Of a DNA stretch of 64,000 bases, positions 46,601-58,600 are shown piece after piece. The stretch is from assembly GCA_030847615.1 (NCBI GenBank), contig JAUMIR010000001.1:70321501-70385500 (forward strand), given 5' to 3'. Origin of the DNA: Gambelia wislizenii (lineage: Eukaryota; Chordata; Lepidosauria; Squamata; Crotaphytidae). The notes below the pieces were generated by a model that made no database searches, was not told the DNA's origin, and worked only from the letters and a program-made list of their open reading frames with translations. Each line of letters starts with the position of its first letter. Position 1 is the first letter of the stretch. The position numbers and the translations under genes are program-made.

Positions 46601-49600
46601 TTGCCTCCGACGGGACGGATTCGATCAACACCGCCCTCCCCTCCCCTCCTCGAGGAGGTGGAATCTTTGTTGCAGAAGGGGGCTATCGAATCTGTCGACC
46701 CCGACCTTCGTCACCTCTGCTTCTTTTCGAGGTACTTCCTGGTGACCAAGAAGGACGGCGGTCTGCGCCCTATCCTCGACCTCAGGGGAGTCAACGAATA
46801 CATATCTCCACAGAAATTCAGGATGGTCACCCTGGCATCGATCCTGCCCCTCCTGAGGCGGAACGACTGGTTTGCCTCTATAGATCTAAAAGACGCTTAC
46901 TTCCATATCGGGATTCATCGGGACCATAGGCGCTTCCTCGCCTTCCAGGTAAGGACCGAAGCGTTCCAGTTCAGAGTTCTTCCATTCGGTCTTTCCACTG
47001 CTCCTCGTGTGTTCACGAAATGCATGGCGGTAGTGGCAGCCTTTCTACGACAGCAGGGAGTGGAGGTCTTCCCATACATCGACGACTGGCTGATTGTAGC
47101 CCAATCTCGACGTCAGCTAGAACTCGATATTGGCCTCACCCTAGATGTCTTAGACTACCTGGGACTTGTCAACATCGAGAAGTCTCAGCTCCTGCCGACT
47201 CAAACTATTCAGTTCATCAGAGCACGTCTCGACTCTCCTACTGCAGCAGCATACTTGTCCGAGAACCACTTCGACAACCTACGCTCACTAATTTATGCTT
47301 GCCGTCGATCCCGAATGCTTCCAGCCCAGTCAATCCAAGTACTTCTGGGACACATGGCGGCTACGACATATGTGACTCAACTCGCCAGATTACAGTTTCG
47401 CCCACTCCAACACTGGTTCCTGCAGGTGTTCAGTCCTCTCTGTGATTCTCCACACAAAATGCTCACGATGCCGAGGGCAATTCAACGGTCTCTGGACTGG
47501 TGGCTAGTACCACACAATGTCTTGTCGGGCATGCCCTTCGACCTTCCACAACCGGACGTCTCTTTGACAACAGACACTTCGATGCTGGGATGGGGGGCGC
47601 ACCTAGACTCTTACGAGATCCGAGGATCCTGGAGCGCCGAGGAGCGAGCCCTTCACATCAATGTCCTCGAACTCCTCGCTGTGCAAAAAGCACTGAGGGC
47701 CTTCGAATCCATGGTGAGGGGCAAGACGATACTGGTACTGACAGACAACACATCTGTCATGTACTATCTGAACAAACAAGGAGGCACGAGGTCCCCGCAG
47801 CTTCTTCAACTCACACTAGACACCTGGGATTGGTGCGTCGACAGGAAGATTCTTCTTCAATCCATCCATCTTCCTGGAGAGGAGAACACCCTTGCAGATG
47901 GACTCAGCCGTTCCAGCCTTTCCATCCACGAATGGTGCCTGCACAGGTCTGTCGTCCTGGACCTTTTCCGGACCTGGGGGTTTCCTCAGGTGGATCTCTT
48001 CGCGTCTCCAGAGAACGCCCAGTGCCGTCAGTTCTGCTCGAGACACTGGGCTCCGGGATCGAGAGGGGACGCATTCCTGTTCCATTGGTCGGGACCTCTA
48101 CTGTACCTCTTTCCTCCGTTTCCACTACTGACAAGAGTGATCACCAAGCTTCGCCGGGACAGAGCGAACGCAATCCTCATTGCTCCGTGGTGGCCTCGAC
48201 AGTCGTGGTTCGCGACCCTTCTTCGGATGTCGGATCGACGTTTCATCCGCCTTCTGCCCCGTCCAGACCTGCTGACCATCCAAGGCGGCAAGGTCAGTCA
48301 TCCCGACTTGAACACTGCATCTGACAGCTTGGAGATTGACTCTATAGCTCTCCCTTCGAGCTCGATGCCTTCGGGCTCACTGTCGGTACCGAGATGTTCA
48401 ACACCTATCCATCCCGATGTCCAGACAGTTATCGACGCTGCGCGCCGACCTTCGACCCGAAAGTCTTACCAGTACAAATGGAAAAGGTATGAAACGTTTC
48501 TGGCTTCTCGAGATCCGATCCCGGAGAAGTTCTCCACTTCAACAGTTTTGGAATTTCTTCTTCATTTGTCTTCGGAGGGCCTGTCACTCTCCTCCATCCG
48601 GTGCTACTTGGCAGCCATCTCGGTAGAGTTCCAAGACAAGGGACTTGCCTCTCCTTTTGTGAATAAAACTGTGAAGAAGTTTCTGAAAGGCTTTGCAAAT
48701 CTTCACCCTCCAGTGACGGAACTGACCCCGGCTTGGAGCCTCGAACTGGTGCTCTCTCAACTGGTCCGTCGACCCTTCGAGCCCATGGCTTCCACTGATC
48801 TCCGACTGCTCTCCTGGAAGACAGCCTTCTTGGTGGCGATCACGTCGGCGCGTCGGGCTGGTGAGATCTGCACCTTACGGTTCGATCCTCCCTACACAAT
48901 CTTTCATAAGCACAAAGTGGTCCTCCGTCCCGACATCTCCTTCCTCCCGAAGGTGGTCTCCAGCTTCCATCTCAACCAGTCCATCACTCTCCCTGCTCTG
49001 ATGCAGGACCCGAAGGATGAATTCGAACGCACCCTTCATTTCATGGATGTCAGACGGGCTCTAGCCTTCTACATCCAACGAACTGCGTCCCATAGAAAGT
49101 CATCCAAGCTGTTTGTGTCTTACGCTGACTCTAAGCTCGGCGAGCCCATCTCACCACAAAGACTGTCGAAATGGGTGACTTCGACCATTGCGCTCTGCTA
49201 TGAACTTGCAAGGAAACCTTTGCCTTCACGGATTCGAGGACACTCTACGAGAGCTGTCTCCACCTCGACAGCTTTTCTCTCTGGAGTCCCTCTAGAGGAC
49301 ATTTGCAGAGCTGCAACTTGGTCATCACCTTTGACCTTCATCTCTCATTATAGACTTGACTCTCGTTCTAGGAACGAGGCGGCCTTTGGGAAGGCTGTAC
49401 TGTTATCTTCCATTCAATGAGTGAGTGTTTATTTGTTGCCAAGTCATTGTTGTTGTAATATGCTTTGATCATTTTATTTAGTAAAGGTACTCTTAATGTT
49501 AAGTTTACTTGGTTGATGTATTTGCTTTTATGGTGTAGGACATACCCACCTCCAAGAGTGAAGCTTGCCAGTCTACACCCAACTGTGTGATTCACAGAGA

Positions 49601-52600
49601 CCACGAAGAAGATGGACAGGTTGCTTACCTGTAATCATAGATCTTCGAGTGGTCTTCTGTGAATTCACACAGACCCGCCCATCCTCCCCTCTATGTCCTG
49701 TGGCATTACATACACATGCTTAATGTTCCTGGTGCTGCATGTTGCAGCGTCATTCAAGGAACTGAGGGGAATTTGAGCGGGAAGCCCTTTTAAGGGACCG
49801 TTAGGGTGGGCGGAGTTACCACCAAAAATGTATCAAAGCATGTTCTGCCTAGCGTTTCTAGAAGGTTCCGAAGCTCTGCGCAGGCGCAGGAGTAACCCAA
49901 CTGTGTGAATTCACAGAAGACCACTCGAAGATCTATGGTTACAGGTAAGCAACCTGTCCTTTCCTGGTGCTGTTGATCAGACAATCACTGTTTGCCGATT
50001 GGAAATGTAGTCATTGCAGAATGATGGGAGTTCCACCACCTTTGCAGGAGGATGGGACTTCCATCATGACACACACACACCCCTCAAATCTCAGACAGTC
50101 TGGGACACTGGAAGCAAAACCAAACTGGCTGGGATTTCAACCTGTGTGCTAGGAAAGAAGAGTTACAGCATGCATGCAAATTGAAAAACAATACAGTGAA
50201 ACCATGGTTATAGAACAACCATGCAACACAGTTCAGCCTCTTGAAGGCATGATCAGGCAGTCTCATCAGGTTCCTGGCTAGTCACTCAGTTGCCTCCTGA
50301 GAAAGGCTCCAGGCTATTCATAGTCATTCACTTGAATGGGTTATGTACGGTGAGAACAGGAGGCCCTTCAAAATCTCATGCTGATCATTCAGATTATTGT
50401 GTGAAATCTCCTTTACATAGCCCACTTCCTGATTCATTTATTTATGAAAGCAGCATATGCTGTAAAAACAGCGTTTTATAGGAAAGGCCGGTGACAAACT
50501 CAACTAGTTCTTCCTGTAAAATGGAATCAGCTGTTTATAAATACATTTATTTCTAGGAGACATTATTCACAATGTAGCAATTTGTCAAGGATTTCTTGCA
50601 CTGGAATTATCTAACTATAGTCTTGCGTTACTACTAGTCCAAGAGTATTCTAATGTTTTCCTTTTTCTTCCTCTCATAGCTAAAACGAATGAAAGCCACT
50701 GCTCCATCTTTTCTCCTTCTTTCGTGCAGTGGGATGCTATGACATTTTTCTTGGAGAGCATTATTAGCCCAATGTTCCGAACCCTAGAAAAGGAAGTATG
50801 TAGCCCAAATTTTCTATGTCTTTTTCCCCACCCTTGGTTGTGTTACTGTAACAACATTGTCTGTTGAAAAGCATGCTGTAGAGATACTAGTCGGACTCTA
50901 AATTGTATTTATAATAATGTTTTTTTCCTTTGAGAAATACTAACTTAAACAAATACTTTAAGTTTGCTATTTTAATGAAGAAGAAGTAAGAAAAATGTAG
51001 CAACATCTTGTTTGTTCTAGTTCTGTGCTAGAAAGCTTCAAATATGAATCATCACTATATAGTGGGGCCTCAGTATCCAATGAGGTTTAATTCCAGGACC
51101 CTCCAAGGATACCAGAATTAATGGATGCCCAAGTCCCATTATATACAATGGCATAGTAAAATAGTGTCTGTTATATAAAATGGTGAACAGCATGGTTTGC
51201 ATTGGGGAATTTTCCCCTCAAATATTTTTGAACTGTGGTTGGTTGAATCCATGGATGCAGAACCCGTGGATATGGAGGGCTGACTATAACTGTTCTCCCA
51301 TACTTGGGTTAAGCCTACATTATGTAGTACAGAAACTGAACTTGGGGTAGGTCAGCTGTGCAACAACAATTGCATAAAAAGGCTAACATGAGTTGGGCTT
51401 CATTTCCATCTGGTTCAAGTCTCTTGTCAAGTGGTTCTTTGTCCTGACCAGAATGGAAAGTTAGTGCATTGCAAAGATTAAGTTGGATGCTTAATTAGCC
51501 CAATGGAATAAAATGAGCTAAAGAAAGTAGAACAAAATTGCAAGCAAAAACCACAATTTAGTATTTTCAAATTCAGCAGTCACAGTGCTGTTGCCCAGGT
51601 TATCTCTTTATTATGTCTGGACAAAGTTACTCTTTATTTTATTTTTTTAAAATTTTATTTATTTATACCCCACTCTTCAGCCACGAGGCTATCAGAGCGG
51701 CGTACAAATTGTTTTAAGCAATAGCAATTTACACATCTACACTGCATTAAGCAGTTTCCAATGTGTGTTAGCGAATTGCCCCCACAAGCCGGGTACTCAT
51801 TTTACCGACCTATGAAAGGATGGAAGGCTGAGTGAACCTTGGAGCCCTCTGGAATTGAACTTGCAATGTGGTGACTTGCAGTACTGGCATTTAACCACTG
51901 CACCTGTTTTCCCCCTCCCCATTTTTGGAATGTACTCAAATCCCACATAATATTAGAATTATAGTTGTCCTTCACATTTGCAGGTCAAGCATTCATGGAT
52001 TTGATTATTTGTGGATTTGATTAATATGTTCTCTTTAGACATTTGTAGGTCCTCCAGCGTAAATCAGTGGTCAGTTGAATTTGACCATAGAATCGCACTG
52101 GAGGACCTACAAATGCCTAGAGAAGTTTTCTCTTGGGTTAAAATAAAATAAAATAGCGGGCCTACATTCATCGTTTTTCTACTTTTGCGGGCTGCTGTGC
52201 TCCTAACCCCTGCAAAATTTGACAGCCAGCTGTAGTATATTGTGGTGGTGAAAGCTAAACAGTAAACTAAATGATTCAGCTGTACTACTATTGCTAAATG
52301 CTTTTAGCTGTGCAGAAGCATGTCTTCAAAAACTCTCCAGAAAAGTAGTAACAAACTTCCTGTCACAGTAAGCTTTCACATCTAGTGGTTCACACCTCCC
52401 CTATTCAGTCAGTTATTTAAGTCATTTTAACTCACTTCCGTGTCTTGAAATGCCTTGTATTAATCTGTCTGTAGTACTTTCTGGAGGAGAATACTTCTCA
52501 TAGAAGTTTGATAAACAAAAGTAGTATTTCTGTAAATGTTGGGAAGTGTCTGCTAAGAGTGCTGCCAGGTTTCTGCTCAGGATACAAACAGTGAGCCTTC

Positions 52601-55600
52601 TGAATTAGCCTGCGTTGAATTCTACAACACTGACATGGATTAATATTGTCTTCTTTTTTTCTTGCAGGAGATCCCAGTGTCAGATGGCATAGAACTTCTG
52701 CAGCTTGTCCTTCGTTTTGAAACAAAGGATCCCCTCATCCTGTCCTGTGTTCTTTCTAATGTCTCAGCACTCTTTCCATTTGTCACATACAGGCCTGAAT
52801 ACCTTCCAGAAGTTCTTTCCAAAGTAAGCACTTCTGTGCTATCCTCTTTCAGGGCTATAGCTCTGAAAAGTTGTATCACATAAATCCTTATCTATGAATT
52901 TTACATATATTGAAAAATTGCATGGGAAAAGGTTTTTAGAGAGGTTAGAAACATGACTGTAGAGACAAGTTACTCTGGGAGGAGTAATGTCTTCCATGGT
53001 CAACAACAGTGAGGTTGTTATTGGTCCTTCAGACAACATTCTTGCTCTTAGGGCACTTCTGAACACAGTGGTACACCTGGAAATGCAGGTGGCGGTTCTG
53101 GTTGGGAGCACATGTACCTCTTTTGTGTAAATTACAACTCTTCTTAGGACAGAAACATAACTAATCCCATCCATATTTTGTAACCTCTCCAATTCACTAT
53201 TGCAGTGTGCTTTACACTGAGTTGAACACTCAGAAATTTAAGCTGTCCTAAAATGCTCCTAAGCTCCTACATCCTAGAGAGAGAAAAAGATGTATACAGC
53301 TGCTTTTGCTGTGCTACAGTGGTTGTTTTTCCAGGTGCTGGAATTAAATTGTAAAGCTCTTCCTGTACTGGGACCTCTCCTTATATGTTCCCTTATCTTA
53401 CCATCAATTAAAGGAGCTGAGTAAGTTCAAGACAATATAAAGAAGGAATGGAGCTTTTTAGAGATAACCCTAGAGCTATGGGCAGTTCAGGAGGAGACAA
53501 CATGTTTTGGGAGCTAACTTTTACAGAGACAAACTTAAAAATGTATGGGCAGTTTCTGTTTAGAACTTGAAAGGTAGAGATCCAGGTGAGAGCTTTGGCA
53601 GCTGTTGAGCTTTTTATAGATTGGTGATCAGTGAAGAGCACATGAGAGAGAATGAGCTATCAGAGAATAACTTTTTCTCTTATTCCCACAGCTTTTTGCC
53701 TCTGTTACTTTTGAAGTCGTAGAAGAAAGTAAGGTAAGTTAATTTCAGCTATGTTGCACTAAGATGTATGTTTGAAACTTCCTAATTGTAACTACATAGC
53801 AATATGGTATTTTATGTGGTTAGCTCATAACACACTTCTCAGGCTCTGTTGTAACTTTGAAATGGGGCCAAGTACCTTAGTAGGTGGACTTACTTGTGTT
53901 ACTTGGCCAGTGGAGTCCAGGCATTTCAGGCTAAAAGTCATTATAATGAATTGTTTCTTGAACAGCATTTCATACACTGGACCCCTGAGGAGACAAACTT
54001 CAGTATTAGCCTTACATGCTTTTCAATACATCTTTATAGATATGTTTGTTATGAAGTTGTCAGTTTGTTATAGAGTTCATACTGGAATGTGTAAACAGAA
54101 TTGGAGGAACCTATTGTGACAAAATGTATATGATTCTAATCAAGTATTACAAGACCCTTTTTCTATTGAGTGCTGAACCCCAAGTTCCTGTGAATTTCAG
54201 CTTTTATTTTTTTAAAAACTATAGTTCCCCCCCACCCCCTCCCAAAAATAAATCCTTCAGTGGTCTTATACTAGATACTAAAGGAGTAGCTGAATATAGT
54301 TACCAGTAATCAGAGCATGGATTTAAGCACCCTGTAATTATCTGCCCTTCCCTGTTACTGGCAAAAATGGAATAAACTATATAGATGTGCTTGTGTGTTA
54401 TATCCACCCCCCTCACTATAAGCTAACAGAATCAGGGTGCACTAGATTAAGTTCCATCCCGTCAATGTTTTGGATGGCATCCAAGGACATCTTAGTAGTG
54501 TCTCTGTACCGTTCATACTCCCTGCTCAGGGCTCTGTTCTGTTCTGTTTTAAGAAGGTTCATGAGCTCTCTTGGTTGCTGTGACCTGGAATTACAATTCT
54601 TTGTTTAATATCTTGGAAAAGGTTACTGATGGGTATGACTTGTTAAACTATTAAAGAGGCTTCAAGTTATGGTTCTATTAAAGCTTGTAAAATAAAATGC
54701 TATCCCAATGTTTCATTTTCTTGGCTTTCTCAGGCCCCAAGAACCCGTGCAGTGAAGAATGTGAGACGACATGCCTGTTCCTCCATCATCAAGATTTGTC
54801 GGGATTACCCTCACCTTGTGCTGGTACATAATTGAATTCGTACACAATGTGGAGCAATTGCCTAACTTAAACTGCTTAAAACTCACTATGTTTTAAAACT
54901 TCCTTTGATAAAATTGCTCCCTTTATTGCTAGTGTGAAGAAGACCAGGTTTAAGTAGTAGTTCTGTGTGTCTGAATATTAGGGATAGAAAATATATTGAT
55001 CATTGTCATCTGCCTTTCATTGATTCCAGAGTTCCCATCAAAGGGGTGGGGAGATTTAGCAATAGAGGAGACATAAGTTATTTATGGATACCGAAGTGAA
55101 AGGCTTGGGCCTTAAGCAACTCCTTCTGTAAGAGACACTGGTACTTTCCATAGCAAGTGTAGTTGTGTCAACATATCTTTAGACATAGGTGTACATGCTT
55201 GTTGGAAATGTAGTTGGACAATATGTTGTATTCATATGTTAAATATTTGCTGCAAGTAATGTTGGTATTTTCTGCAGTAATCCCCAAAATTCTAAACCAG
55301 TTTTACTGATGACTTCCCTTTCTCCCTTCAGTTTTCTTTCTCCTGCCTAGCCAACCGCTCAAGCTTTTCTTTTCTGTATCACAGCATTACTTTAATCAAA
55401 CTCTCTTTAAAACTTATTTGGGTGATCTGAAATTGAATGTAGGCATCAACCTCTCAATCTGTTTCTTTAGCCAAACTTTGACACGCTGTATAACCATGTG
55501 AAGCAGCTGCTATCTAATGAACTGCTATTGACCCAGATGGAGAAGTGTGCTCTCATGGAAGCCCTGGTCCTTATTAGCAACCAATTCAAGGATTATGAGC

Positions 55601-58600
55601 GGCAAAAAGTCTTCTTGGAAGAACTCATGTCCCCTGTTGTTACCCTGTGGCTTTCTGAAGAAATGAAAAGGTACAAAAATGTTCACCATTTACCCCTAAT
55701 GCAGCACAATGCAATATAATTACAGAGCCAGTGGATGCAACTGCTTGGGCCATTGGGATTTTTTCAGTTTGGAGGAGCAGTTTAGGGCAGCAGAGTGTGA
55801 AACAAGACACTTTGGCTTTCACAGAGAATAATTTTTGTGGGCAATACGAACTGCAGGAGAGTTCACACCACTTAATTCTTTTTGTTAGCTGCCTTGGAAT
55901 CCCAATCCAGGAGAAAGGTGGCATGTAAATGAACTAAATAAATAAAATAATTCTTATGAGTTTTGTGTATGAAACAGGTTATTCAAAGATTCCTTTATTA
56001 AAAGTGAGATGGGTGGATATGTGAAAATGAATGAATATAATCTGTTGGTGACTTCTGATTATTATTATTTTTTAAAACCTTGAACATATTTGTAATGGTC
56101 TTGGGATCTAGTTTCTACTGGTAAGACTTTTTCCAGTAGAAAACTGTCAATGAGCCTAGAGCGGGTGGACAATTTTAGACAAAAGAGGTGTGAAAATTGG
56201 AGGAAGGAACACCAACAATTTAAGGTATGTAGATGACACAATACTACTAACAGAAAATAGCAGACTTGGAACAATTACTGAAGAAAGTGCAAACACAGGT
56301 TTACAGTTGAACATTAAGAAAACAAAAATAAAGACCACAGATTATTTACTTAACTTGAAAATAGATGATGAAGACATTGAAAAGATTTTCCATACTGTGG
56401 CTCAGTCATTAATCAGAATGGAGACTACAGTCAGGAAATCAGAAGAAGACTAGGACTTGGAAGGGCAGCTATGAAAGATCTAGACAAGATCCTGAAGTGT
56501 AAAGTTATATCATTGAATACTAAAGTTAGGATTGTCCAGCCATCATATTTCCAATTTTTGTGTGTGGTTGTGAAAGATGGCCAGTGAAGAAACCTGATAG
56601 GAAGCGAATCAACACAATCACTCATTTGAAATACGTTTGTGGGAAAAGAGTTCTACAGATATTGTGGACTGGTAAGAAGATAACTCAATGGGTCATAGAA
56701 CTAATCAAGCCTGAGCTCTCCTTAGAAGCCAAGATGACTAAACTGAATGGCACCTTTGGACATATCATGAGAAGACATGACTCATTAGGAAAGATAATTA
56801 TGTTTGGTAAGGTAGAAGGCAGTAGGAAAAGAGGAAGACCACATTACAGTTGGGAAAACTCAATCAAGGAAGCCACAGCCTTGGGTCTACAGGGCCTGAG
56901 CACGTCTGTTGATGATAGGGTGACTTGGAGGTCTCTCATTCATAGGGTCCTGTTGACTTGATGGTAGTTAACATTTTGGGAGTCGGTTTTTGCAAAACCA
57001 TTTTATAACACCTATTTACAGCAGATTAAATAGGGATTATACTGGCAAATAGGGATTATACTACCTGGAAAGCATAATCTCAGATGCCAATATTGACAAA
57101 GAAATCAATCACAGATTAGCAAAGGCACATAGCGCATTTGGAAGACTTTACAAGAGTCTGGAGTAATAAACACCTGAGGCGAAGCACAAAAATCAGTGTG
57201 TATAGAGCCGTTGTACTGTCTGTTCTTTATGGGTCTGAAACATGGGTCACCTATCGCCACCACCTACGACTCCTCGAATGCTTTCATCAGCGCTCAAAAA
57301 AACCCCCACCCGATATAAGGACTCCCTGAAACAACATCTCAGGCTTGGCCAAATTGATCACCAACAATGGTCCCACCCTGGTCTCACATCAGGAGGCATG
57401 GAGACGCACTATCCACAATGCTGCAGTCTTATTTGAGAGCTCACGCCGAACAAGTCTTGAAGAGAAACGACAACGCAGAAAGAATCTCAACCCGGAAACA
57501 CCCCCCCCCCAAGGAGACCTTCTGCTGTGCTTTCTGCAACCAGACTTGTTTATCTCAGATTGGCCTTTTTAGTCTTCAGTGCGCTTGCAGAAAGCGCAGG
57601 ATGAGTCCTTCCTGAATCTTCGTTTGCGAAGAACACCAGATACTGGCAACCACATCCTAAGAATCAGCATTTTAACCACTTACAGCATAACCTTATGAAT
57701 ATGTTGTTGTTGTTGTGATCCTTCAAGTTGTTTCTGACTTACAGCAACCCTAAGGCAACTGTATCACAGGATTTTCTTGGCAAGATTTGTTCAGAGGAGC
57801 TTTGCCTTTACCTTTCTCTGAGGCTTAGAGAGTGTGACTGGCTTTAGGTCATTGTCCAATGCAGAAGTAAATTCTACTGGATTTATTGGTGTTTACTTCC
57901 AGGTAAATTTGCATAGAATTGCAGTCTGAGTATAATTTGATTCTACCAGCTTGTTCTAATCTTTTATTCTTAATACGCTGAGGAAACATGAGATGTAAAT
58001 ATTTATTGATGCAAGCTGATAATAGAAGTCAGTGGCTGCTGCTTTGCATAGTATTCTTTCGTTCTTGTAATGCTAACATTACAAAAAGAAGATTAGATAG
58101 GAGGCCCTGGTCTGGGTCGCGCACGGGGAATAACCCAATCAGGTGGATTGCTCCTCCTGCCATCCCAGAATGAATATTCATGGTAAAGCCAACCTTTCAT
58201 TCTAGTAGATCAGCAGCCACTTCAGCCACCTAGTCTACCAACACCTATCTGGAAGAGATGTGCTGGGGTGTGACAACCCATCTGTGTTCATCAAATACTA
58301 TAAGCTCAGCAAATACGGATCTGCAAATATGACATTTAGTAGGAATGTTCTTCAGGAGATTATTTCCACTTTAACTTTTTTGCTGTCACCCTATCCTAAA
58401 CTCCTCTGAGCTTTGGTAAATCCCATTCATGGATTTTTCTTTTTCTACTGACAGTGTATGGTACATTGGGACATACATCTTGTCCACAGAGAAGGAGACA
58501 TCCAGACACACCCTCGTAATAACAACTTTTTTTCATCTACTCATTATTGTGTCTTATCTATTGCATTTTAGTTTTCTCACTTTCGGATTGTTATGTCTTT

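Larger units (their letters stand above)
43791..49959 (+). mobile_element. DIRS-type tyrosine-recombinase retrotransposon
   Basis: About 6.17 kb in XPO5 intron 13. DIRS elements copy through RNA and integrate a circular DNA with a tyrosine recombinase instead of a DDE integrase, so they make no target duplication. Seen here: about 160-bp inverted terminal repeats (43794-43953 and 49756-49916); an internal complementary region (49578-49672) whose halves are complementary to the two outer ends; a broken gag-like frame; and one long frame for RT, RNase H and tyrosine recombinase. The high identity of the terminal repeats and the intact pol frame suggest a recent insertion. The left outer end looks about 15 bp shorter than the internal region predicts. 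Confidence 0.93.
43195..50080 (+). repeat. Unidentified interspersed repeat X, copy 2 (split by the DIRS element)
   Basis: The left part 43195-43790 and right part 49960-50080 align in order with copy 1 near 8-9.66 kb. This shows the DIRS element entered an existing repeat. Confidence 0.6.

Noticed and set aside
47020..48324. Other long frames on both strands across the DIRS pol region
   Set aside because: They are shadow frames of the GC-rich pol gene with no domain signature.
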